DNA of 64,000 bases from Serilophus lunatus (lineage: Eukaryota; Chordata; Aves; Passeriformes; Eurylaimidae): the NCBI GenBank assembly GCA_013399895.1, contig VXBA01003826.1, positions 1-64,000 on the forward strand. The letters run 5' to 3'. Each line of letters starts with the position of its first letter. Position 1 is the stretch's first letter. The notes under the pieces were generated by a model. The model was given only the letters and a program-made list of their open reading frames with translations, searched no databases and had not been told where the DNA came from. Made by a program: the position numbers and the translations under genes. Below, piece after piece: positions 26,495-37,368 of the stretch.

Positions 26495-29015
26495 CCGATC
26501 AAATGCATTTATTAACGTATTTTGTTATTTATTATATCACCATTTCAATATATTTCAATGTCACGCTACCTCAGGACTTCATCCATTATCCTCCAAGTTA
26601 TTTATATCCCTGCTTCATAGGTGACTGCCTTAAAATCAATTCACATTTAAAAAAATCATATTCCAACAATCTGTTTTTTGGAAAAGTTTGTGAATATTGC
26701 AGTAAAGTGCATTCAGTTCAGACAAACTGACAAAACAGAAATTGAACAAATTTACAGGTCGGAAGTAGAAATTCTTCATGGACATATATTAAATCTTTTA
26801 GTTTGTGTCTAGCACCATACTGGTGAATCATCCTTCTTTAAAATTTCAAATTAGCAAGGTCATTCCTATTACCTCTGTTTCATCAGATGTGTGGGGACTT
26901 CTCCCCATTGCATTTGTTTGCACAATGTCTGAATATATCTGCTGGTTGATTAGTGCAGTAGTGTCCCATTGATAACCTGGAAATAAAAAGTCTTTTTAGT
27001 TCAAGGTAAAGATGTTCTAGGTTTGTACAACTAGAGATTTCCTTTATTACAGGTGAATTCAGGGCCATTCTGAGGGTCAGCACCAGGAGACCAGACACTA
27101 CGTAAATTCCCAAAATGGGAATGAAAAAGAATTAGTGGCACTATGACTTGTTACTGGATGAATTTCCCTGTAAACGGGAACTGCTTCATTAGCACATACC
27201 CTCTCCTTATCGCAAGACTAAAACCAAATAAATCAAGCCCTGGCTAGACTTAACCAATATTTTTTGTCATCATAATGTCTCCTTTTCAAAAGAGTTGCAT
27301 GATTCAAGTTCATTTTAATAGCAAGCAATGAAGAAATTACAGTTGTTTCCATTCACACATACTTCTAATGGGAAAAGCTTGACAGTAACTGCTGTTGCAA
27401 GAAATTCTTAACTTTTTCAGAAAAGGCACTAGTGTTCCTACATAGGTAATTACATCATTATACTGAAGTTTTTCGGAAAAAAATGGACAGTATCTTTGTC
27501 CTCTAGATTGGAGAGGACTAACTGGGAAAAAAAATCTCTTCAGGATAAAAAGTGATTGTGAGGGAAAGAGTAGATTACATCATTCATTTCCATAGAAACA
27601 AAACTTGTAAAATAACAAAGTGGCTAAACTTGTAAAGTAACAATAATGTTAGCAGAAGTTATTTGCAACCGTTTCCTTGCGAGTCGATATAAAATTCCAG
27701 TGAAAAGATGAGACAGATAAACAGAAATATTTGCTTCTTCTATTGAGGTCTGTTTCACTATTTGTCCTTCTTCTAGATTTTTTTCCCTTAATATTTTAAA
27801 CTTCTTTGGAAAAATGAAATACTCTTTGTCTCTGAAAGCAGAAAAGCAATTTTGTATTTTTCATTTACTCTTCCTCAGCCTCTCACTCTGCCTCTCCCAT
27901 GCTCTTCTGCTTTCCTATTTTATTTCAGCTACATTTACCATTTTCCCTATGCAAATAACTTTCTTAATACAGTCAACAAAAGAAAGATATATAACACTGG
28001 TATAAAAACAAGGAGAAAAATCCCAGAATAAAAATCACAAAATACCAAAATGCTGATGGCTGAGGAAATCTCACTGACAACCTGTATCGGCAAGGACACT
28101 TTTACTTTTCCTCTCAAATATTACCATATCCTTCTTTAATCAAAGTTGGATTTAAATGCTGATGCAGTCTAAAGGAAAAATACTTATCTATTGGAATCAG
28201 AGGCTTTTTGATTCTTCTGTGCAACAGCCACTTTTTACTCATGATAAATACAAATATGTTTTATAAGCAAATCCTGCCAATTTCAGTGTGACTACTTTCA
28301 AACTAAATTGATACTCAATAGTAAAAAGGATACTAGATTTAAACTAGTTAGGAAGTGCTGCACTGAAATAACTCCTAGAAATGTTATGAACCTTCCCTTA
28401 CAGCCAATGACTTTTTTTACAAGAAATGTGGAAAACATTAGCTAAAATTGTGTTGGTCTGTACAATTTTATTCCGTTAAAGACAGGTTTTATGATACATT
28501 TAGCCTTTTAAATGACACTAATAGTCTCTGGAGACACATGGTCTTTCCTGCAGCTCAACAATTAAGTCTATTTCAATGTTATTTGGGTAAGTTGAAACAA
28601 TTCAGTTACTGTATGTCTGCTCAGTGGCATGTACTGTAAGGCTAATGGAAACCACCTAGACTTAACTAAATAATAAGGCTTTAGCCAGCTTTAGACATCT
28701 ACCTAACTTTTTGAGGGAAGGCTGAAATCTGAGGGAGTGGAAGAGGTCATTTTATTGGCAGAGAAAGGAATGTATTTTTCATCTCTCATTCCACACATAT
28801 GCACCCCTCCTCCCATCCTGCACCACACACATGCACTTCAAAAAAAAATGCCCTGAAATTTGCACAGTTCAAAAGTCTGAGTTGATAATGAGCATGATTA
28901 ATCACAATAGTGTTTCTGTTTCTCCTCTCTCCTTTTGAAATGTGTTACTTGCTAAATTGTACTAGCAAGGTTTTTAGATGTGTATGTGTATATACACATC
29001 ATGCAGTCCTTACAC

Positions 29016-29034
29016 ATATATATATATATATATA
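29016..29034. repeat. (TA)n microsatellite
   Basis: Perfect alternating AT run of 19 bp, followed by a degenerate TATG/TATA extension to about 29051. Confidence 0.9.
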
Positions 29035-29255
29035 CATTCATATGTATATATGTCATGATCTGAATTGCTTACTTGCTGAATTGCTGAATTGTGTAGTAAG
29101 ACTATGTTTATATAAATTGTCTTATGCTGGTATGGCTAGGCTGCTTCCACTACCAAACTAGCTCTTTTAGACCTAGCTTACATATCTCCACATAGACCTT
29201 GTATGTAGACATATATATCATTACATTTTTACCTTAAGATTAAAAAAAAAAAAAA

Positions 29256-29293
29256 NNNNNNNNNNNNNNNNNNNNNNNNNNNNNNNNNNNNNN
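29256..29293. other. Assembly gap (38 N)
   Basis: Thirty-eight undetermined bases, bordered by 14 A on the left (29242-29255) and 10 A on the right (29294-29303). The gap lies inside an A homopolymer, so the true content may be simply more A, or a sequence bounded by A runs. The listed gap length may not be the real one. Confidence 0.98.
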
Positions 29294-31098
29294 AAAAAAA
29301 AAAGTGAGAGGCAGTAATTAAGAAGGCTCCAGATATTAAATCTTGGCTTTATTTCAAATCCCAAGCCTTGAACTAGTTGGACACAAGAAGAATAAAATGT
29401 ACAGAGGGAGCTAAATTAATCACTGATTAAAGTGGCTAATAGCTCTGTATCCACCTGTATTGGGAGTGGGAAGAAGAAAGAAGGGTGCCAACACAAATCT
29501 ATTTCCTACAAACCTCAAGTTTTCCAAAACTTCTCAGTTTTGAAGATCAAACTGAAAATCTTTTTTTAGGGCTGATTTAACGAAATTATTTCCTTGGAGT
29601 CAGTTAAATCTTTGTTCAAATTGTAAGGCTGCTGAAGAACACAATTGGTGCGACATACAATAAACTATGGCCTGACCTGTACATAAACTGCGAGGAGACT
29701 TGTCTGATCATGACATACCACTGGAGATACAGATGATAGAATAATACCAATCCCATATATGAAAATTACACACACCATGTGGCCATTCAAGTCTAAAGAA
29801 CCTGAGAAAAAGTTAAAAAAAAAAATCATAGGAAACAAATGAGTTTTACAACATTACTTGTGCTGCCTAAAGCTTGACTTTGCTGTGTGATGCACACATG
29901 CAATCCACACAGGTGTTTGAGTGGCTGTACTCCCTGGTGTCCCAAACTTTAATGCCAGGTCCACAGCCACAGTCCTGACCCACAAACAAATGCAAATGCA
30001 CCAGGCTCCAGATGAAATGTGTTACATATATCCAGAAAGCCAGTAGATCCTGCCCGAAGCAGCCAAGGAGTAGCATACAGTTAAAAGGGATGCTCTAACA
30101 CCAAATTCAGTAGGACTGGAAGGTCTTTGCTGCTCTTCTCAAGGGCTTTGTTTTTCTGATGAGATTTGCTGCAGTGATGACCCTCCTCTGAACAGTTACA
30201 GCAGGACTTCCTCAGAAAACTCCTGATTAAGCATAAATCCAGTTAAAGTCATTAAATATACTGAACATTGAATTTTGGGGTATTCAACACTGAATTTGAC
30301 TTAGAAACTATTTTAATATACCATTGTAAACAACTGGCTCCTTTTCCCAGAAGGTGTGTTTTTGCTAGAGTTGAAGGGTTGTAGATTATGAAGACTGGAC
30401 CTACCCTTCTGCATTTATTTAAGAATTTTCCAGGGACAACAGGAATACAAAATAAGGTCTGTGGAAGAGCTTTTCTTTGATGTAATAGAAACAGACTACT
30501 ATTCTGCAAGCTGCAAAGGTACATTTTAATTACCCCACTGAAAGCAGATGTAAAATCAATAAGGTGTTTTATTTCTCTCATTGATGTATATAAATACTTA
30601 CTTTACAGCAAGGTTAAGCTGAGTTTTCTGTCACTAAATGTAAGGATTGATACAGGACATTCAAAAAACCTGGTTAGAGCACCAGAGAACAGAGAACTCC
30701 TCTATGTCATACCATCATCTGAAAACATTCAATGCTTCAAAAAATATTTTCTGGGATATTCAGAAATTTCTGTCATCACTCAGTTGGGATTGAAAGCTAT
30801 AATGGACAAAACTTCATTCCAAATAATTGGGTCAGTGATTCCAGTGTTTATACAACTGTGCTTGCTTGTCTTAATTTATGAAGTAGTTCAATTACTATAG
30901 AATTTCTTGGGGATGTCTCATTTTAATCGAATCATTAATTCTGTGCTCAGAGGATGTATAGAAATTGATGGTCAGTTCCTGTTCCTCATTTTAAGCAGAG
31001 ATGGATCTAATTCAGAGCTTCCCTTTGAAACGCTCTCAAATTTTGAGGAATATTCATGCGGTATCCACAAGTACTAAAGCTTTTTTTTCCTCCTTTTC

Positions 31099-31120
31099 TT
31101 TTTTTTTTTTTTTTTTTTTT
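31099..31120. repeat. Poly-T run, 22 bp
   Basis: Twenty-two T, followed by gcgc and ATTT tandem units. It could be the poly-A tail of a minus-strand retrocopy, but no recognisable gene body lies at higher coordinates. Confidence 0.9.
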
Positions 31121-33030
31121 GCGCATTTATTTATTTATTAGAAGGAAGAATCTTAGTCTCCTATTGCCCTTGACTGACTTCAAGCAGGGTGTCTCTTCTC
31201 TCATGGTTCTCATTTATCTAGGAGAAATTAGAGGACCCCTATATCCCTAAAGTCCCTCTGTCAAAAACACTAATGATCATGCTTACAAACCTTCTTATAA
31301 TTCACTCTGAATGGAAACGAGATTTGAAAAACTACGTGGCAAGAAAGGCTGGCCCTAAATGGACTCTGCTTCTTCTACAAATGCATTTGAGACACTAGAC
31401 AGAAAAACAAGCCCAAAACTTCAGAAGACTTTAAATATTTAAGAGTGGCCTATCTAAGCACTGAAATCAAATGCGATGTTTTGTAGATTTTATACCTCAG
31501 TTTTCATTTTCAGAAATCGTTTTTCTCCCTGACAGTGGTGCTGGGAATATGCCTTCAATTTTGAGAGGCACGCAAGTGTGTTAGTAATAGGTGCTAAACA
31601 ACTACTGTTGATTCAAAGCCAATTCCACATTATTCCCACAATTTTATGTCTTCATTTAGAAGTTGGTTTAAATGAATACATCACTATTTAGAAGACTTTG
31701 CAACCGCACCATTATGCACATAGTGCCCAGATGACAGTCCAATCTGCTCTTCAAAAATCTGTAATATTCCTTTTGCTTTATGAGAAGTATTTTCTTTATT
31801 TTTTAAATTTCATTTTAGCCTGGTTTATGACCTGTTTTCACACATCCCTCATGTATTCCATTGTGAGGGCTCTTGGAGAAATCTACAGGAATGAGGTACT
31901 TGTAGTGTCTGTTCAATGATGTGCAGAGGGACCCAAACTACAAAACATCTGGTTATACTGTACAGACAGGGGAACCACAGAGGCAAGTTTGCCACTAGCA
32001 GAATTTTAGTCTTGAATAAATTAGAAGGGAGAGATCATTCACAGGCTCTTTTCTAGCAAAATTATATGAATATCAGATTAACATGGGACAAGAGCCCAGT
32101 GAGAATAGAGCCCTTATGATTCAAAATGCAGAAATATCAGAACATGTCACAGAAATAAGGAACAGCAAGGATAAGGATGTTATGACTCTTTTTTCCCCCC
32201 CTTTTTTACTGCAGTCACAGAAGACAAAATGCCTTATCGAGGCATATGCTTTAGGAGGCCAATTTTGCATCTAATGAAGTCAATGGAAAAAAACATTGAG
32301 TTGAATGATGCAACTTAATGTCTTTAATGAAAAAAGTAATATCATGTTAAGACCCACTTTTGAACCTATTTAACTTGAAGGATTCTTTTGATTTCAAAAG
32401 CATCAGATTTAAATACCAAGTATACAAAAAAGAAGATATCTAGAGGCTCTCTCTACATGGAGTGCATCCCATTCATTCAAAGTTTAAATTAAATCATGGA
32501 GAGACCCGTTCATGATCCTACAGATATGATTGACTACCCATGTGTCTAAAATAATCCTGGGCTCAGACACTGCAGGACAATTGAACCAGAATATCTTTAT
32601 GTTTAACTCTTTCTGCCAATAAAATTCTCTCTGACATTTATGGACTCTGCCATTTTGACTTACTGTGTGCTTATTCTAAAATTCCAAGTAAAAGGCATAA
32701 TTTTTTTTCTCTCCCCATGTTCTCTACCTTAATAAGGAACAATTCATTTTACTTAGACTTTTCTTTTTTAATATCACTGTAGCCTTGAGACCAGGCAGAG
32801 AAAATATCAACCAAAATGTTTAAGACAGGAGATGCTGGCAGCAGGGGAAAGACACAGAGGGAAGAATATTATGAAAGGAAACCTCTGTGGTCATCCCATT
32901 TTTAAGTAAGAGCAACAGCATGGAACATGACTCTCCTCAGTCCAAATTTGGAAAACACGGTTTGGGGTATAAAGGGAGCAATATTTATGCTGTTGGGGTA
33001 AAGCTTACTTCAGGCTAAAACAAAACAGGA

Positions 33031-33050
33031 ACAAACAAACAAACAAAAAC
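33031..33050. repeat. (CAAA)n microsatellite
   Basis: Four to five CAAA units within a broader A/C-rich stretch reaching about 33110. Confidence 0.85.
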
Positions 33051-33528
33051 GCAAACACAAAAAACCCTCTATGAACAAAAAATCCCATAACAACAACAGG
33101 AAAAAAAACCCGATCAGAAGTTCTGGTGGATCTGAAAGTTAGGCAAAGCTTGTTTTACTCCTGAACTAATCAAACCTCTAAATTAAAAAAAATCTTATTG
33201 GGAGGCATGATTTTTTCCCTGAAATAATAGGAATAACACAGTGTATGAGAGAAAGCCATTAAATACCAGTCATTGTTTGTTATTGATAAGACACTCTCCC
33301 CAGTGTGTTATGGGAACATCATCAGTGCAGGACCACCAAGGCTGGACCTCCACACTAACAGGATAGTGGTACACATTGGATACAGCAGGTCCCCAACACC
33401 AGTAGGGAAAGGGATGGCATTGGCACTTGTTAGGGTAAATGTGTAACTCTGAGGTATATTACAGTACTTCCTCCTGGTACTAGCCATATCTAATCCCCTT
33501 TCAATCATCTAATTACTAAGAGGACTCA

Positions 33529-33577
33529 AATTATTTATTATTTATTTTTTTTTAAATTATTATTTTTTATTTATTAA
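33529..33577. repeat. AT-only low-complexity tract
   Basis: About 49 bp composed only of A and T with TTATT and TTTA motifs. Confidence 0.85.
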
Positions 33578-33584
33578 CCCATCC

Positions 33585-33785
33585 GGAGCTTGGAGGTCAG
33601 GAAACTGGGTTTCTTATACCACTAGAGAGGAGGAGAGCAACAGAATTTCTGTTGCAGAAGGCAGCAGAAAGAGGCAGAGGAACAGTCCTTCTACACAAGC
33701 CCCCCAATATGCTGGCGAATTCAGAACAGGGAACCTGAATTTTAATTGCAAGGCTCTGTTTACTAGACTAATAAGGGGCAGAGAT
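33585..33785 (-). mobile_element. Possible ancient amniote SINE-like repeat
   Basis: Two blocks about 160 bp apart, 'gaaactgggtttcttatacc' with 'actagaga' near 33600-33628 and 'gggaacctgaattttaattg' with 'ttactagactaataag' near 33728-33776, look like two diverged copies of the same unit. They recall an old repeat in turtles and crocodilians with the pattern AACCCAGGAGTCCTGG...CCACTAGA. The family name and the strand are not certain, and chance similarity is possible. Confidence 0.3.
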
Positions 33786-33917
33786 ATCCCATTGTCAATC
33801 AGGTCCATTAGCAAGAAGAGCAGAGCATCCACAGGTATGACTTATCTGGGCCCACTCCGCTTGCAACCTTGAGTTACCTGAAGCACACGTATGGTTGAAA
33901 TATCTGTGCTTTACTCT

Positions 33918-33985
33918 TAAGATGGGAAAATTAGGGGCAGGGACTATCTTCTTCCGTATATTTGTACAACTACACTTCAGTACAA
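33918..33985 (+). mobile_element. Ancient amniote interspersed repeat fragment
   Basis: 'aggggcagggactatcttct' followed by 'tatatttgtacaac' is close to a conserved repeat block I know from reptile genomes (GGGGCAGGGACTGTCT ... TGTTTGTACAGC). Only about 60 bp remains. I cannot assign a family name from sequence alone. Confidence 0.4.
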
Positions 33986-35189
33986 GCACTGAAGAGATCT
34001 GCTTAACATTAGGGAAGAATATTCATCCTTTGATGCATATTTAATGTGCCAGTTATATGTCAAAGTTAGATCAGTATACTAACGCACATATGCTCTTAGA
34101 CAAAAGCATTGGTGCATCAAAACACTGCATCCATACTTTAATGTATTTAATTGAGTAATCTATTATCACTAATTATGGTTTATATTTTCATAATACTGTT
34201 TTATGGTTATTACCAACTCCCTTCTATCTATCCATCTGTAAGCTTTACATGCCATGATGCTATCTAAAAGAGCTTTTTGTTTCACACAAAGCCAGAAATC
34301 ACTACCTAGGCTGATCTCAACGCTTTGACACAGAATTTCCTCATTCTGCAATATCTGGGATGCTCACTGACTTACTCAATTTCACATACAATTTCACACT
34401 TTGTAAAAAGTTCACACATGCATGCACACACTCCCCAGGAGGGTTCCCAGTGTTACGGTGCCCTCCATAACAGATAACACTACTGGGAGAAAAAAGATGG
34501 GACGAATGTACAACCAACATTTCAAACATTGTATTCATTCCTGCTAAGAAGATCAATATAGGCAGAACAGCTGAAAGGAGAGAAATTATACAACCTGGAC
34601 AGTTACAGAGAATAAATCTAAAAAAAGGAAGCTTTAAAATAAAAACTAAGTTTTGAACATTGATTTGATAACTTTTTGGATCTTCGGAAAACTTTTCATT
34701 CAAAGAACTTTCACTGGATATTTTTAAAGGAAGCAAAAGACTCCATTTCCAGTGGTGTCATCATGCTACTGTCACAGCCTTCTTCCTTCTAAGGAGATAC
34801 TCCAAAGGCAGATGGCACAACATGGTTGGCAATGTGAGTTTACAACAGCTCATAGTTTCCCCATTATGGAGAAGTAACAGGATACACCAGAGGCAGCTGT
34901 AAGAGCCACCACTTTTCAGGCATGTGATGGAAGAAGAGCCGTGTTAGCCCAGCATATATGAATGGTTTTTGAAGCAAACTTTATTTAATTGTAAATATTT
35001 GTATTAATTGGAAAGTCTGAGACTGAGTACTAGCTGCCTTTTAATTTATAGTAGCACATCCAGTAAGAAGTGGTATCACTAAATAATTAAGTTTTTTTTA
35101 TAAAGAGCTTTCAGGCTTTCACATACACAAAAAAAAAGACAGCAACAACAATAACAAAAAAAAAAACCTCAAACCAACCAACCAAAACC
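33986..35189. other. Unassigned AT-rich DNA
   Basis: No gene or named mobile element recognised. A 131-codon minus-strand frame (34341-34736) has no recognisable domain. An A-rich stretch (about 35128-35166) borders the CR1 tail at its right end. Confidence 0.5.
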
Positions 35190-35310
35190 AGAATATGCCA
35201 GAGTTGGAACGGATGCACAAGGATCACAGAGATCTCTTGGCCCTGCACAGGACAATCCCAAAAATCATACCATGTGCCTGAGAGTGTTGTCCAGACAGGC
35301 TCATGCATTT
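35190..35310 (-). mobile_element. CR1 LINE 3' tail, minus strand
   Basis: On the plus strand, 'agttggaacggatgcacaag', 'cttggccctgcacaggacaa' and 'accatgtgcctgagagtgtt' followed by 'gtccagacaggct' match the reverse complement of a CR1 3' end. The similarity stops after about 35310, so only some 120 bp of the 3' end was inserted or survives. The element's 3' tail is at the low-coordinate side. Confidence 0.8.
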
Positions 35311-37305
35311 TAAAGCCACTACTTTTCTGGAGACACACCTGACTTGCAGTGGTGTGCACGACATCTGCTTCAAATCCTCACAGCCTTGGGAAACTGCTGT
35401 GGGGCGTGCAGGGAGAACAGCCCCCCTCAGGCACACACGTCATCCTGGTGTTTGCACACAACAATGTAGGAGAGAATCCCACCCCACATTGGGGTCCACA
35501 TACAGTCCTGTCAAGACATTGATTTTTCTGAGCATTGCTGGTGGTGAGAAGGCTACAATTACGGCTTGGTGTCAGAGCAGCACAGGTTCCTTGGGCATAA
35601 TGCAAGAAGCAAAGCTGCCTCCATGGAGATCTGCCAAGTCTTTTGATGCACAATACATAGCTTTAGCTGGAATGGTCACTTCAAAAAATATATTGTTTTC
35701 TCCAGTCCATATTGCTGCCTTTAGATTTTCACTGTTCGCATATGACATCAGGCCCAGAAGAAAGAGAAGCATCCCAGTTGTCAGTTCAATGGTGCAGAAA
35801 CACCACAGAAAAAACCCAAAACAACATAATACTATAGTACTATAAACTTCTTTGGTTAAATAGGATTTGAAGCTCTCAACTCCTGATGAAAAATTTTCAT
35901 CAGGAATCTCTGGAAGTTTTTTTTTAGCAATAATGGGAAAAAAATTTAGCAATACTAAAACAGATCAAATAAACTTCAATTCTCAGAAATAATAACAGCA
36001 ATTTTTGAGCCTCAAATAAAACAATGCATGTTAACCCATGTATGAAAGTAGGCAGCAAAAGATCCACATCTAATTCAAGTCATTCTGCTCTGTGGTTGTC
36101 ATAAACACAGAAGTAAAGTCACCTTGTTACATTGTATCTCAGCCTAACACATGCTCAGCCTGACCCTCTCATCACTAATAAAATAAATATTATAGAAAAA
36201 AAGGGAATAAAAAAGGAAAAAAAAATAAAATAGAAGACAAAGACACTAAGAAAAAAAAGACCTATTGAAAGCCTGTGCAGACAAGTATGAATCAACTGTT
36301 CTAAAAAGCAGATGTAAAATGAAGCTGCTTAAACATATAAGGCACTTGTACATTGTATTCAAATAATGCTGAAATTATAGAGCTGTCATTCGTAGACCTG
36401 TCGAGGGTGCCTTTCCTACCGCATTATGATTTAGCATTTCTCCTGGAAGGTTGTAGCAGTTTTGACACTAAAGTCATTGGACGGAAAGACCCTAAAATGT
36501 ACGCAAAGCACCACCTCTCTTTTTTGTTATCTTAAGAGGAGCTCTGAGAACTGATTTTTCCACTAGAAAATTTTTTTAAAAAATTAACTGCAAATTTTTA
36601 TAAAAGTGCAGAAACTCTAGTCTCAAGAGACAGAGTGCCCATGCCTGTAGAACCAATGTAACTGTGAAGATTTAAATAATTTGATGGCATGTAACCTAAT
36701 CTGACATGGCAGCAGGTTATTTTACAAGTTGTGAAGACTCTGCCCACCTGTGTTGTAATAAGAGAGGGCAACTCCGAGATAAGCTTTTTCTGGAGGCAAA
36801 CACCCTGGTGGCAGAAATGGAGATAAAGAGAACAAAGTAACTCCTGATGATTTGCCTCCTAGACTGTTCAGCTCCGGGTGATGCAGCGTGTGCAGCATTT
36901 AGACAGAATCCACAGCCAACTGATGAGCAGATCAAATCTAACACTGGCAGTACAGATCTGCCTATGACATGGCTTCATAATTGCTTAAGAGACAGCCCTC
37001 AGTTCATGAGTTCACATCAGGCCATCAGTTCACAGGGACCTGTCCCACACACTGGTGGATGGGGAAGGGCTGCAGATCTCCCCAGGGAGGGAGCACTCCC
37101 CTCTTCCTTGTGGTCATAGGGCTCCTGCCCAGCTACCACATGCAGCTCTGGAGCTGACTTAGGATAAAGTCGTCTCTGTCTGGAGGCCTGTATTGCCCAG
37201 AGGTAATTGCTGACTCTTCCAGGTTCAATTAGCAGTTACACACTCCCTGCAACAGCCCACCAGAGCAATCCTTTTTTGAAACTTTCATTGTATGCTCTGT
37301 TGCGT
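35311..37305. other. Unassigned DNA with open frames on both strands
   Basis: A patch at 35.3-35.95 kb, more GC-rich than its surroundings, carries a 180-codon plus-strand frame (35303-35845) and a 126-codon minus-strand frame (35572-35952) that overlap. The minus frame starts at TTG, not ATG. It holds one long hydrophobic stretch (about residues 38-70, rich in L, F and C) that could pass as a membrane segment. I recognise neither product. The plus frame starts inside the CR1 tail, which argues against it being a real gene. A perfect 12-bp-arm palindrome lies at 35881-35905. A-rich sequence occurs near 36195-36258. Nothing else is recognised. Confidence 0.4.
35881..35905. repeat. Perfect palindrome, 12-bp arms
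   Basis: tcctgatgaaaa and ttttcatcagga are exact reverse complements separated by one A. On the minus strand it lies inside the 126-codon frame at 35572-35952. Confidence 0.9.
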
Positions 37306-37368
37306 CTACTATAGGTTGGACTTGATGATCTCTAAGGTCTCTTCCAACCTTGCTGATACTGTGATACT
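37306..37368 (+). mobile_element. CR1 LINE 3' tail fragment
   Basis: 'ataggttggacttgatgatc', 'tctaaggtctcttccaacct' and 'gatactgtgatact' match the final 60 bp of CR1, where GGTTGGACTTGATGATC is followed by AAGGTC-TTCCAACC and then by the terminal short repeat. Very short 5'-truncated copy in plus orientation. Confidence 0.85.

Larger units (their letters stand above)
26411..29255. other. Unassigned AT-rich DNA
   Basis: No gene or named mobile element recognised. Holds two TA microsatellites (26479-26494 and 29016-29034) and a near-perfect pair of direct repeats of 18 bp at 27601-27618 and 27626-27643 with one mismatch. The stretch ends in a poly-A run that abuts the assembly gap. Confidence 0.5.
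29294..33584. other. Unassigned AT-rich DNA
   Basis: No gene recognised over 4.3 kb. Low-complexity tracts are poly-T at 31099-31120, (CAAA)n at 33031-33050 and an AT-only stretch at 33529-33577. The longest frame, 109 codons on the minus strand (30252-30581), matches no family I know. Confidence 0.5.

Noticed and set aside
27601..27643. 18-bp direct repeat, period 25 bp
   Set aside because: Two units only, in simple A-rich sequence; a local duplication of no evident meaning.
35303..35845. 180-codon plus-strand open frame, one of the longest
   Set aside because: It starts inside a CR1 tail and overlaps a long minus-strand frame. The patch is less AT-rich, so stops are rarer by chance.
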